From Patiria miniata (taxonomy: Eukaryota; Echinodermata; Asteroidea; Valvatida; Asterinidae): a stretch of DNA of 64,000 bases. Made by a program: the position numbers and the translations under genes. Below, piece after piece: positions 44,040 through 57,600 of this stretch; the stretch's first letter is position 1, and each line of letters starts with the position of its first letter. The notes below the pieces were generated by a model, which saw only the letters and a list, made by a program, of their open reading frames with translations, was not told the DNA's origin and searched no databases. The stretch lies in NCBI RefSeq assembly GCF_015706575.1, contig NW_024037047.1:3352632-3416631 (forward strand), read 5' to 3'.

Positions 44040-45195
44040 GGGCCTCATGTGATGATGTGATGAGGTGGGTCTCCTCGCCAAGGATAGGTAGATTTGTGTG
44101 TTGCACCAGTGGGGATGTCGGCAAGGCAGAAACTGGAATGGAGGGTGCGGAATTGATCCCGCGGCTACTTACAGATGGTGATGTCAAGTTTGCTCTGGGG
44201 TCCTACAAGAGAATTGCTCTGGTGTATACATGTCAGACACAACAGAAAACATCTCCACGTTGATAAAAGCAATTAAACAAGTTGATGCTCTGGAAAATGT
44301 TGACAAACTGACAAATGTGTTTGCGTTTGCTAGTGGGGGAAATTAAGCTGTTTTTTTCTGCACTCGTAAGGCATATAGTTAACAAAATCACGTCTAATGG
44401 ACAAGTGCAGAATCTTGCAGACGTTTTGCAATTAGAATTTAATCGAAATGCGCCTGGAACTAAACTTCGAACGTAAATGCAAACTTGCTCTTTGAACGAG
44501 GACCTGCGTCAATCGTACAGATGGGGTGGTACGTTTGATCGGAATTTCAAAGCACAGGTTGGTGCTTCTAACGTACCTGCTGAAATTATGTGGAGCAAGA
44601 GAGCCTAGGTTGCGGATTAAATCTGAGTCGTTAATAGATCTGTTCCAGTTTGAGAAACATGACTGGGGCGAGCTTCCTGAATGCCTTGAAGATTTTGCTG
44701 ATGGGTCCATCAAGGGTATCACATGCGAAAACCTTGGCAACTTGAGGAAAATTTCAACCCAGTGGTGTCTGGAAGAGAAAGTAGAATCAGGTTATCGGTA
44801 GAGTCTCTTTTTTTTTAGTCATCAGATAGGCGTATCCGGTGATGTCTCTGTTTGTTGCTCTTCATGGCCTTAAAGAGTCACAGCATGGCAACTGGTTGAT
44901 GTCACCATTGTCAGAAATGCTGGTTTCCTCCCTCTCAGTTCTGAAAATGGTTGACACCATCATTCTCATTGGCACTACATAATTATATCTCGAGTTCGGG
45001 CGACATTTGGCATCTCAGTTGTCAACAAGGTGCATCTTCCGAAACTGCGAACATTGGATCTACGTCTAAATCAAGAGGTTGATGATACTGCTTTAGAACA
45101 ATAGCATGTTTGCTGGAGCACTGCAACTCCTGATGGACTTTAGGCTGTCACGTTTAAGGTGACAGACAAGGGTTTCTCTGATTTAAGACAGTTGA
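44040..45195 (+). pseudogene. NACHT-exon pseudogene (3' two thirds only), D-like
   Basis: The sequence matches the NACHT exon from the CYTRGD..ETG region (copy B residue ~945 onward) to the LRR-like end (DEGF), but no single frame covers it. Recognisable pieces include GDVKFALGS, a VDALENVDKLTNVFAFASGG stretch followed by a stop, VRLIGISKHRLVLLTYLL, DLFQFEKHDWGELPE and ITCENLGNLRKISTQ, in different frames with several stops and shifts. Wording such as FEKHDW and ISKHRL is closer to copy D than to C. No Ig, TM or P-loop part is present. The sequence after it (from about 45370) resembles the 3' flanks of the intact copies, so it was a whole unit or 3' half-unit. Confidence 0.85.
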
Positions 45196-45199
45196 CGTG

Positions 45200-46760
45200 T
45201 TGACGTAACTCGTGTAAATATACGTCATTACTATCATTTTTGTAAAGTTTTTTTCCAAGCTACACTTCAAATTCGTTTGGCCACTTTTATTGATCTTTTT
45301 TGTTTAAAACTATGGTATCTATTTCTTTACTATTCATTGTGCGTATGTGCTCTGATCATTATTTTTCAGGTTTACAAATTGATTATGGAGGACTTTGAGC
45401 CATTGTTATGTTTCAGGAGTCTGTAGTAATTGTATTAAACACGTATGGACTTGCTGTAAATTCAGTTTAAAGTCATGCATTTTAAAATTGCATCTCCTGG
45501 TTGATTGGGAATATTGGCGTAGTTGCGTTTTTGGTTTAAAGACCGCCCTTGTAATTCATTCGTTCCTTGTTATTAACACTTACATTCAATGTTACACTAG
45601 TCATTTCTCTTTGAGCTACATATCTGCATTCATCGTTTATTTCATAATATTAAATAAAGAGCCAACTAAACATTTAAATAAAGAACCAAGAAAATAAAAT
45701 TCAAATCTCCAAATAACCTTTTTGGTGGAAATTGTTTCTGTGACTGTTAAAAGTGTGTATTATTTTTAAGTGTGAATTGATCAAATGAAACGTGGTAATC
45801 AAAAGAAGAACGATACACGTGTGGTGGGTTACAGAATGATCACTTGATGCATGGCGTGTTTTGGGGATTCAAATTTCCAGTACATTTTCTTATGATGAGA
45901 CAACCTTTTAATTTTAATGAATAGTGAGTGAACAATGTAAATTCCACACAGTGAGTTGTTTAATGAAATATTCTTGTATTGAGTTCTGTGATTTAAATAT
46001 TTAATTTAAAACGTTGGCACATCTAACGACTTTTAAATGATTAGTACAAAACATTTTCTTGTGTTATGCAAATGTCAAATTTCAATCGATAAAGACTGTT
46101 AAAAAAATTGAGTCTACTGTCCTGTTGGTTATTATATATGAACAATTTAATTACAGAACAATTCGCATTATTTTGATGAAACGAGTCCATTATAAACAAA
46201 AGCAACAACAGGCCAATAAAACAACTGTTACTATCGTGAGTCAGTTTTAATAGAAATGAGATTGGAATAAAACAGGTATGTTTTTGATTATTATTTGAAA
46301 TATTCAGGTTTGAATGATATCTTGTTTCTGGTCTGTATTTTGTTTCTGATCCATGGATGAAGACTTCACATTGTTAGTTATTTTAAACAATAAGGAAATA
46401 AACTTGTTCATGGTCGTTTCCTGCAGTCCATCACGTGTTGTTGTCAGCAGTGAGCCCTCCCTACACTGCGGCGTACAGATGGCATCCACCAAGCGGTGTA
46501 ACAAGAGTACAACTAGGGGACACCTATGGTCACTGGAGGCAACTGATATATTATTGTTGTGTAATTCACGGGGGCGGACCTTCGCTTGGGGTGAGGGGGC
46601 TGTAACGTTGCACTTCTACCTGGGTTTAGGAACTTCTAACCTAAAGCCCGTCGCACTCGAGAGCTACGTGCTGAGAAAAAGGTCATTGAGGCCTCATTGA
46701 GTTCATAAATATGCCCGTGTGCTGTGACGTTTTGCTGACTCGCAGTTTTCTGCCTCGCGA
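45200..46760. other. Intergenic flank of the pseudogene, no gene
   Basis: About 45370-45560 matches the duplicated 3' flank (AGTCTGTAG, GTATGGACTTG.TGTAAATT, CATTTTAAAATTGCAT blocks). The rest is AT-rich with no supported gene; open frames near 46353-46700 do not recur in other units. Confidence 0.4.
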
Positions 46761-46761
46761 G

Positions 46762-47077
46762 CAAGGGTGGATACGGGGGGGGGGGGCAAAGGGGGCCATG
46801 CCCCCCCCCCAAAAAAAAAAAAAAAAAAAAAAAAAAAACCAGACCATTCTTTTTTTTATGTGACATCGAAATAAAGGCAGGCAATGAGTACACCACCATC
46901 TTGTCCTAAAAAAAAAAATGGTTAAAGTGGTCAGAAATTGCCTCAGATCGAACCACAGAGGATCTAGAATCCTTAAGCGGGCCCCGAACCCCACACCGTA
47001 ATTTTTTCGACCCACTTTTTGGGTGGTCCAAATTTTTATTTGGCCTCCCAAAAAATTGTGTTCTGGATCCGCCCTTG
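46762..47077. mobile_element. hAT-like MITE, 316 bp
   Basis: The left end CAAGGGTGGATACGGGG and the right end, whose reverse complement is CAAGGGCGGATCCAGAAC, form a short inverted repeat of the CAGGGGCGGATCCAG type seen in hAT elements. The flanks show an 8-bp duplication with one mismatch: CTCGCGAG (46754-46761) and CTCGCGAA (47078-47085). Inside are long G, C and A homopolymers and no transposase. Open frames through it are artefacts of the homopolymers. Confidence 0.65.
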
Positions 47078-47780
47078 CTCGCGAAGCTGGGAGGAAAATG
47101 CCTATCCCGTTTGATTATTTTGCCTCGCAAAGCAAACGGCCTCGAATTACTTTTTGCTCAGCACGGATGGTGTGTACATAATGGGTGTACATCTTCCAAG
47201 CTTGCAGCTTGCAGAGGTTTTTCACCAGGTCATTCAGTCTTTATGACTCCTGTTTGCTTTATAATTTGCACTAGATACAGTAACTTTTCTGTTTTAAAAT
47301 GGGTCATTATTACTACATACCTGACATAAGGCCTATGATCAAGTCACTTGAAGTTTGATAAGGTTATGATCAAATGTAATATCAGTTGAAACACTGTTTT
47401 TTTGTTATCATTGCGATTCGGTAACCTTATCAGCTGTTAGGCTTGGGAACCTAGCAGAGGTTGGGTCTGAGTATACTGGGGTGTTGTGTGTCCCATTTGT
47501 TTTGTTCATCGTGTGTCTGGTCTGCCCGTTGACTTTGTATCCATCTCACACATTTGTGGCTGAATAACAACTGTTGAAGACATTGATACAAAAGTTCTTA
47601 ACTGGTTTAATTAGTTGTCGACTGAGTATATATAAGGGTGCAATTCCCCGTCTAATTTTAAACTTGTTTTTTCCAATTGCTTCAGTTATGCACAAATAAC
47701 CTAATTGAAATTCCCTTCCACAGTCCGTTGTTAAACATTAACAGCCCAGGCACATACTATAGACTGTGTATGTGACGAGT

Positions 47781-47975
47781 ACTTGGACCTTGTATCTTGG
47801 GCGTATACGTATGCGTTATCACTTAAACCATTGCTTCCTGTGGCCATATATGTTTGAATTCTGAACGAAATCCTCAGGTTCGCCTTTTACCACCAGGACC
47901 ATGCTCATTTCTTGAGGGTGAGAGGTCAAACGCAAACAGTTCTATGAGATACTCTTGAGCTTTTTATGAAAATTG
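47781..47975 (+). other. Putative non-coding first exon of copy D
   Basis: Homologous to 7322-7521 and 29645-29849: it starts with CTTGGACCTTGTATCTTGGG and ends in the donor AATTG|GTGAGTAG. The partner acceptor TCTTCTTTCAATAG ends at 48486. The TATA-like motif of B and C is degenerate here (TGTATGTGA at about 47767), so start use may differ. Confidence 0.45.
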
Positions 47976-48521
47976 GTGAGTAGCTAACTTTTGTTTGTTT
48001 TCGGGTGGGGGTGTTTTGCTTTTTTCCCGCTTTATTTCGCGTGAACGATTATTGTATATAGTCATATTTGTTGTAGGCAATAAGCTTATGCAATCTTCCT
48101 CGTTTGGGTTCCATTGCTCAATATAATTAGGCAAGCTAAAGATATAACAACCAGTGGCGTATTTAACTGAGGGGGGGGGGGGGAGGCATTGGTGCACGTG
48201 TCCCCCGTCTCCTCCCCAAGTGGAAGTCCGTGCCCCTCCCAACCCTATTTGACATATTGGATTTCATGCTAACAACCTATACGTTACCCTCTGTGTCACC
48301 TTTACAAACATTGGTGCACCTCAGGACGCTGCCCCTCATTAAAGCTTAGTAGTCACAATTTTGTCGTTAACAAAACATCAACAACGATGGTGAAGTTCAT
48401 GTATGAATATATCAACCAAGTGAAATCAACAAAGAGAAACCAATTAATATATCAAGAATGTGATTGATATTCTCTTCTTTCAATAGGTCTGCTTGCAAGC
48501 GAGCCTATGGACTCAGTAGAC

Positions 48522-48603
48522 ATGTTCGTAACGCTCTTGTTCCTCATATGTGGGCTGTGTGCTGTTGAGAGTGTTGAGAGTAGAACATGCCCAGCCAGTT
48601 CTG
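48522..48603 (+). CDS. Copy D exon 2: signal peptide
   Basis: Hydrophobic FVTLLFLICGLC then a duplicated VESVES and RTCPASS. The VES repeat makes it 9 bases longer than in B and C while keeping phase 1. The exon starts at 48487 after CTTTCAATAG. Confidence 0.78.
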
Positions 48604-51600
48604 GTAAAGAAATATGCTCTTTAGTTTTGTTCTAGTCTCGAGTATACATAAAAACAAGGGTAGGTAAGCCTAGTAAAGCAGGTCCCAAAGCGCAAAGCTG
48701 GTACAATTCATATAGAATAGCTTAAACATTGGTATAAATTAGCAGCGATCATCATTAATTAGCCCTATTTTTCCACTCTCCCCCCCCCCCCATTCTGTTT
48801 GAGGGCATTTCAAATTCAAAAGATACTACATGAAAGCAATACCCCCAACTTGCATCCCCATCCACTGCCACAAACACACACAAATAGAAGCATACCGGGG
48901 GGGGGGGGGAGTAGCAGAGTGGCATATTGCTACGGGATGAATATTTGAAATCCCTAAGTTGTTATTTAGTACATCAAAAAAACAAACAATGCTAGACAAT
49001 ATTACTTAATTGTGCCGCCCTGAAAGTGCCACGTATTTTCTTAAAGGCCAGTGCCCATAATCGTGCGGTTTGAACAGCGCCCCCATAGTAATACGGTCTC
49101 CCCCCGTCCACATTAACAAATAATCTCGTTACGTTACTGCGAAACTCCTCCCGTCCACATTAACAAATAAACTCGTTACGTTACTGCGAGTTTAGTACGT
49201 GTCATCCAAGATCATGGTGACCGTTTTAGCGGATTTTCGGCTAACTTTGTCAGATTTTTTGTTAAAAAACGAGTTTGACAAATAATTTGACAGAATGGAT
49301 TTTTTTTACAGATTTCTGGCAGAATTTTGCAAAAATGGTTATTTGACAGAAAACATAGCAAATTTGAAAAAAAAATAGTACATTTGTTTAAAAAAAGATT
49401 CAATCTTTTCAAACAAAGCCTTGTATAATGGGACAGTTTGGCTGGTCTAAGTGCTGAGTTTCACCGGGAACCAGACTTCGTCGTGACGCAACCGCGTTTT
49501 GTCTGAAATCTTTATGCGACTATGGATTGTTTAAAATGTAATTTGAACCTTAATTAGGGCAATATACAACATCTGCATGTGATTTGTATTTCGAGTAATT
49601 CTGGGGATTTAGGCAGATTTTTTTATCAATCTGACAAATTTTGGAAGTCCATTTAGCAGAATCTTGCCATGACCTTACGGTCACCCTGTCCAAATAACAT
49701 TTCATTTCGAGTCCTTCCACTGTGGACCTTCTATTGGTTATACTTTATGAGATGAATCACAGTACATACATTTACATACTTACACGTACACAGTTTACTA
49801 ATGGCACGGCTGTCGATTCATTTGCGACTTTTGTTTTGCCGGATCTCTTTAATTGCGACTATTGTCATTTCACAGAAACGAATGTCCAAGATGTATTCTT
49901 TGATGCCAACAATCGAGGGAACTGCCAACGAGGGTTGTGGCACCGCATTCCCTGTCGATCCCATCGTTCTGGGGAGAACCTGCTCGCCATATACTGGTTC
50001 CGGGGACAAAGCGTGTCCGACCCTAACAAAGTAATCGTTAATAGCTACGCCAACAACCAATACTTTCCAATCAGCGATCGATACACATTTTCGTCAGAGT
50101 TTAGTCTCGTCGTCAAGGATGTCATAGAGAGCGATGCAGGGAGATACATTTGTCAAGTTGTGCCGCGTTCTACGAGTGCAAGGGATGACAAGACGGATGT
50201 GCAGGTTATCGGTAAGTATTTCGTGATAAACAACTAGTCCGTCAGTAATCAAACTACGAAATACACAGACAGTATTCATTATAGTAAATGTTTGGTTGCA
50301 TATACCATGTCAGAAAAAAGTCTTTCCCGACTTCGTGTTGCTCTGGGGAGAACCCAGTGTGGTTCCCTGACCGGGCAATTCGCCGACGCCTCGACGTCTT
50401 GACGTCTAAACTGTTTGTCACCGGGCTGATCATAAACACGAAGGCCTTTTTTTCAAAGTTCGGCAGCACTTATTAAATCAAATTCTGCTGTTGCAGACAT
50501 TTTGTGCGTCAACATTTGTCATTATACTGTCCTTTACTGAAAGAAAAAAACCCATGAAGCGTTAAAAACATAACATTAGCCATAGCAAACCTTAAACGTC
50601 TTCAGACTTTTTATGCTGTAGCAAAATGTAAAACTGAAGTTACTGCCTTAAATAACGCTTCAGTTTTGCTCAAGAACATGGACATGTGCATTAGTATAAA
50701 AACACCCAAATCTCTTTCAAATGGTAATGTGAAGTTTACAACGTCACTGAAATGGAAGACAAAGATTTAAACAATATATCACAGTCAGTGCATCGGCTTT
50801 ATTAAATTATCATCGGGTCAGCTGTCTGCACCATTTAGCCCTCTGCACACACGCTAAAAAAACATGTAAGTTATGACAGTGTTGATAAAAATAGGAGATG
50901 AGGCAAAAACATAAAACAGACAAACGTAATAAACCTAAGCAATGGGTCAATGTTGTGGTCATGTTGAATTCTCATATTGTGCTCGATGTAGATTTTCTTT
51001 TTATCTCGCCCGTTGACTGATTACATGTACGATTAGGGAGGCTTGATTACTACTGTGCTTTCATAGAATACGACTTATTTATACCCATACTCCTCTAGCC
51101 TTGTTCAATGCAGTCGCTCGGCTTTTTGTCGAAGGGTGATAATCGGGCCCTGCACCCACAATCAACGCGGCTACGTGCGTGTACCACCGACCCTTGTCCG
51201 TACGAACGGTTCGGTACTAACCAGCAAGCACACACACGTGAGTACGGACTGTACGCATGGTGTAATAAGGCAGTAAATGTAGGCCTAGTGTGTTCTGCGT
51301 GTGGGTGTACGTACGTACTTGTGGGGGATATACGCGCCGCGTGGCCTGTCGAACGACCGCCTTGTTGGGTCTGCAACTTCCGGGTTTAATGTCTTTCTTT
51401 ACCTTTTCGTCCAGTTTTGGAAAAAAATGGGCGGGCTTCAGGATATGCGGGTATGCCGTGATTATTATGTAGGTTCGTCTCTTGAACCAATCACATGAAA
51501 CAACCTTCCCAATAGTATGATTAATTCATTTTTAAGCTGATCAATCGTCAGCTTCACAAGAATCATGTGACGTCGCGCGGCATGCATAATGCATTAGTCA

Positions 51601-54600
51601 TCATGGTGTCTTCCATGTCTTTTTAGCGAGAGCGAAATGTTCGTCACTTTTTCAACAATTTGACATTGATTCGAGTTTTTTGGCTCGTGTAATGAATCCA
51701 TTTGAGTGGGCAACGATCGTCTAATGACAGCATTACCTGCAGAATTCGTTGGAGCCTTCAATACTGCTTCGGACAGACTGGGACTGAACGACTTTCACCT
51801 ACAGCAACGGGCCGCCATTGCAGCGTTTCTTCGCGGATGCCACGTGTTTGTACCCTATCGCGGGCTGACCAAGGAGAATTCAGTATACGCGGGGGTGTTA
51901 CCTCATTACCGTAATAGGTTTTGCTGGGTCAACTCAAAACCATCAAGGCGTTGGGTTACGCGGACTAGCTCATGCATGTACTGTGTGTGCATGGCTGTTG
52001 TGTACGAGTACATGTACAGTACGTGTGTGTACGTGCGTACGTGCAAGCATAGCCTTGCTGTATGGTACAAGTTACTTTCTCACTAGCAGCGAACGGGCAT
52101 CGATATGTGCACGCAATTATGCCTTGCCAAGTTGATTAGGGATTTTCTTATCGGCGATTTTTTTTTTATCGGCGAATCGATAAGCCCAACGCCTTGGTCA
52201 AGGCTAATACTCCTCTTGTATATAACAGTCAACTGTCAGATGGTTTCAATTCTGTGACTTGATTACAGGTGACACCTTTCCAGCCTGCACCACTGACGCA
52301 TCATCGAATGCTATTTTCCAGCGAGGACGCAGACAGACGCTACCGTGTGAGTGCGCGTCGCAGGTGCCAGATGCGCACATATCCGTAGTGTATTGGTCAA
52401 CAGGAAAGGGCGTCACTGTAGAGACACAGATTATTGGTGCACGTTTCTCTGATGGTACCTTGGTTCAGTTCCATGATGGCGGAGATTACAGTATTAATAG
52501 TGATTCTTCCCTCGCAATCAACTTTTTGAGTGGACTTAGTAACGCATCGCGTTTTTGGTGTCACGTCTTCATGGCAGATGTTCCAGAGCGCAACTGCTAC
52601 TTCGATGTTCATATTGAAGGTATGTTAATGCAATAGTTCACATGTAAAACCCCTATATATCAGAAACAATCTCCTCCAATGGATTGCAACAAAGACAGCA
52701 TTTCCCTCCTAACTTAGCGACTCACTCACCAATAGACTGACTGACTGACTGACTCCCCGACTGAGTGACTCAGAGACAGAGTATTAAACTGAGTGAACTT
52801 AATGGCTGGATTACTTTTATGTCCAGCCTTATTTGTAGACATGATGTAGGAAAGGTCTTGTAATGAATAGCCAGTTGAATGAAATTGTGTGTGCTCTGAG
52901 ACTAGTTTTACTATGAGTGCCTTGTCCTATTTTCTGTTTTTGTCCAGAGGAGAATCCCGCTGACTACCGTCTTCAAGCCTCGGCCACATCTTTCTACATT
53001 GAGGAGGGAAGGAATCAAACCATTCCCTGCATTGCATGGCCGCCCGGTGGTCACCTATGCATGGTACAATGGTTTATTGTCGACCCCTCTTTGGGTCGAA
53101 ATCTAATCCTCAATTACTCACTGTCGATTGATGGCATTGACGCCCATCCTGGATTCGGTGTCGGTGGTGGTTTTGGTCTGTCTATCAGATCCGTTAATGA
53201 CACCCATACAGGAAGGTATGTGTGTATCCTGGACAGCAATTCCACACACGAGGGCGCAATCGACGTTCATGTATTCGGTACGTCATGCATTATTATGATT
53301 TTGAATAATGCTTTTATGTTGATTTGCAAATTCATTAAATTTGGATTATACTGTATTTCAAGTATTATACACTTTTACAGTTTACTTTCATTACATGTGT
53401 GAATTTATCTATAACTCATAACAGATTTGATTAAATAATCAACTGAACTATGCACGTTAATCACTTATAAGCGGTTTGTTTGCAAAATCCAGAGTTGTAA
53501 AGTCAAGTTTAATGCACTTCGGTTTGTTCTCATACATTCTTAAAACAGGTGACACATTTCCTCTGGATAACGGGACTGCCATCATGCATATCACTGTAAC
53601 CTTTGACCCTTCTAAGATACACGAACTAAAATGTCCCGCTGGTCCAAATGCCATCGGGATGAACAAGTCAACAGTGCTCTGGTCGTATGGCCCGCCAAAA
53701 GCGACAACGACCACTATAATTGGTCGGCTAAATCTACCAGGTGGCACTCCGGAGATGTCTCAGCTGGGACACAGCGGCTGCTTCGGCATAACATCGGCAG
53801 GATCCCTCCTCCTGAACAAGTGTCTCCAAGAATCTGACGTCAGATACTGGTGTCACGTCTTTCCCTACGGTGATGTGTTGCAGAGATCCTACGTGGTTGT
53901 CATCAGAAGTAAGTTCACGGAATCTGAACATATGTTCTATGTCAGATGGGTTCAAATTGTTTGACTCCTCGCACAGGGCGCCCTTTCAAAGGACAATATA
54001 AGTACAGAGTGTGGATGCTTGCATTTTTAGAGGAGCAGAGACCAGTCCTCTGGTAGTTTCAAATAAACTTTTTGTGTAAAAGTGATGATATAGGAAGGGG
54101 TCAATTTCAAAATGTGTGGATTTTAAACAAAATAATTTTTAATTCATAACTGACAGGTGCCGACGAGTATGTTATAATCGTATGTGTCTGTTTATCTGCA
54201 ATTTTCATCATGGCTGTTGGTTTGTGCTTGGTATTGAGATGTCGCAGACGATGCTCAACTGGTGATGGGGAACAAGGAAGCTACGAAATGGTTGATGAGA
54301 CAGGTATGTGACTTTGTTCTCCCTTAGTCGGTCATCTTTGTTTGACAACAAGAATAAGTTTATGATTTAGCATAAAGGGGCTAGGGGGCGGAATCCGCCC
54401 CCCCTCTCAACTTTTTCCGTGATAGCCTTTAATTTTTTTTCTCGCGACCCGAACTTTTATGACGTTTTAGCCTCAAGCCTTGCACATCTTTTGACACCAA
54501 AAACATAAAAATCGGACCAGGGGTTGTCGCGCGCAGCGATTTTTTTCCCGCGAATAGCGCCGTGAAAACTGAATTTTCAAATATACGTCGTATACACAGA

Positions 54601-57600
54601 CCAGAATTGGCATTCACACATATGAATAATTAATTAGCCATAATTCCAAAACCCTTTGACCTTTAGTCATGAAATGTATTGAGTATGTTGATGAGGAGTT
54701 GCTCTATGCATGTACTGAGTTTCAACATTTTTCGTCACTCAATGGCCGAGATCTTGGGGGGCGCCCCCCGGCTGAGAGATGGTCAAAATAATCCGGCCCC
54801 TTTAGGGTTAATCCATGTGATATGACATCTCCAATAACGTATCGAATGGCTTCCTTCATCATGCAAACCTTGACAGCTCATCCTTTTTCAACGTGTTCAA
54901 CTTCCGATTGACTCATATTTCCATATCCGAATATGAAAAACCTATTTAGTTTAAATTAAACCAATTTTGTTTGATTCATTTTCTAAGGTTATCGTCTGGC
55001 CCTTTATTTCATGTTTAATTTCCATTGAGGTAATATAGAAATGTAAAACTTCATAAACGAATAATTATATGCAACCTAAGTTGCCTTGTTAAGCTTTTTC
55101 ATTGTTAAGCTTACTCATTTCCATTTTTTCATCATTGCAATTTGATCCAGAATTGCCAATCCGAAGACTGGTAGAAGAAGTCAAAAAGTTTATATCACGG
55201 CTTACTACCGAGGACAATGGAAACTTCGCTGCGACGGATGCTGTGTTTACACCGACAGAATTGTTCAGTATCTCGTATATCAAAGGTAGCTCTGTAAAAT
55301 ACAGATTACAGTCAATAAACGAAATCTTTTGTGATGGCATATCTGAGTTGTCAGGTCATGTTCTTTTGCAGGGGAGAGCAGGGAGTGGTAAAACAACCAT
55401 CTTCTATAGGATGGCTCTTGAATGGCTTATAGGGAGGCCTGATGCTGTTTTGCGGCAGGCGAAGCTGGTCTTTGTTTTATCGTGCAGGGTCATTCTTAAA
55501 ACAAGAAACATTGGGGAGGCAGTTTGGCATCAAATGCTTCAGAAGAAGTCAGCTTTGTCACCAAGATTAATTAACGATTACTGTGTGGATCACCCAGGTG
55601 ATGTGGTAATTCTTGTCGACGACTGCAATGATAAAGCTGTCGTCGAGGGTGTAATGAAAGTCCTAAAAGACCAGGGTCTTCTTGGATGCAAGGTTGTTAT
55701 GGCAACAAGGCATGCTCAGTGGGGAAATGGTGTATGTACAAACCGTGGGCCTAATTTACGGCACGTTATCACTAGCGGGTTTAAAGCAGGTGACATTCAA
55801 CAGTACGTTAAGAAGTTGTTGACTACCAAACAAGCAATAAGTGGCTCTGTAGACTCAAATGATCATGCGAGTCTCTCTGAGTATTTGCGTACAGATATCC
55901 TGCCGCCAAGGCTTTCTTGCCTCCCAGGCATTCTTCGCACTTTGTGTAAGTTGTCGGAGTGGACGAAAGGTAAAGCTTTCACAGATTTGCCAACCGTTAC
56001 CGATTTGTTTGTTAGGTTAGTGCGATGCTTGTTTGACAAAAACCAAGTCAGTGCTAAACTGCAATCACCTATGGGTCAATCAGTGGTTAAACTTGGTAAG
56101 GTTGCCTTTTTGAAGATGTTTGACGGTTCTGAAAATACAGAGGCATTTACCAAGTCTGATTTTGCTAATAAATCAGTAAATGGGCAAAGTATCCTCGACA
56201 TTGGTATGAAGGTGGGCCTTATCTGTTGTGATGAGGAGGTAGACCTGGAGTCTGAAGCAAGTGAGGTCCTCTCGTCAAGGAAAGTTAGAAAGTGTTATGA
56301 TACTGACAAATCACAAAATGGAACTGAGGATGCTGAGTCGGTTCCGTTGCGATCTAAAGTTGATGAAATCAAGTTTTCTTTGGCGGTCTTGCTTGAGTTC
56401 TGCGCTGGTTCGTACTTGTCACACATGGCAAACACCGTTTCTACATGGATGAGCGCATTCAAAGAAGTTGACGTTCTGAAGAATGTTGATAAGCTGTCCA
56501 ACGTGTTTGCTTTTGCCAGTGGGAGAAGTTCAGCTGCTTGTTCTGCACTCGTAAGGTATTTAGTCTCCAATATCACGTCTAAGAAACAATTGCAGAATTG
56601 TGCAGACATTTTGCAGTTGCAAAAATTGATCGAATTGTGCCTTCAACTGAACTTCGAAGGTAAATGCGAAGGTTCTTTGAACAAGGAGTTTCGTACATTG
56701 TTTACGTTCAATAGGGTACGTTTGATCGGAATTTCGAAACACAAGCTGCGGCTTCTGTCGTACCTGCTGAAATATTCGGAGCAACCAAGCAGAGGTTGCA
56801 GATTAAATCTGACGTCAGTTGAGCTGTTCCGATTTGAGAACCATGACTGGCACGAGCTTCAGAAATACCTGGATTATTTCGCTGCAGGGTCCACCCAAAG
56901 TATCACATGCAAAAACCTCGGCAACTTCAGGAAAATTCCAACGCAGTTGTTTCTGGCAGAGCAAGTAGCATCAAAAAGTGATCCAAAAGCGTCTGTGTTT
57001 CTCAATTATCAGTCAGACAAAACCGGTGTTGTCTGCACTTTGGAATCTGTTGCTCTCCATGATTTTAGAGAGTCACAGTATGGTGACTGTTTGCTGTCAA
57101 CATCGTCGGAATTGCTAGTCTCCTCCCTTTCGAATCTGAAAATGGTTCATACCACCATTTTCATAGGCACAATCTTGAGTTCAGCCGAAATCTGCCATCT
57201 TGTCAACAATGTGCATCTTCCGAATCTGCGAAAATTAGATCTACGGCTGAATCAAGAGATTGACGATATTGCTTTCAGAACAGTAGCATGTTCGCTGAAA
57301 CACTGCAAATCTCTGAAAGACATCAGGCTGTCACTTTTTAAGGTAACAGACGAGGGTTTCTCTGAAGTAGGAAAGGTGACGGAGAAAGAAAACGAGTTGT
57401 CATGGGGGCGGTTGACAACGCTCTATCTGCTTCACTGCAACCCAAGTGATGCATTCGTGAACTTCTTAACTGGCATCCTGCAGTATCGTACAACGCTAAA
57501 AGTCCTTCACATATCAGGTCGTTCTGGTCTTGAGGACAAAGTGTCCAAGTCTGTTCTCGAGGATTTCGAGAAGAGTGTGAACAACTCAAAGCTGGCAGAG

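Noticed and set aside
46636-47051. Minus-strand frames with long Phe and Gly/Pro runs
   Set aside because: Produced by poly-A, poly-C and poly-G tracts inside the hAT-like MITE.
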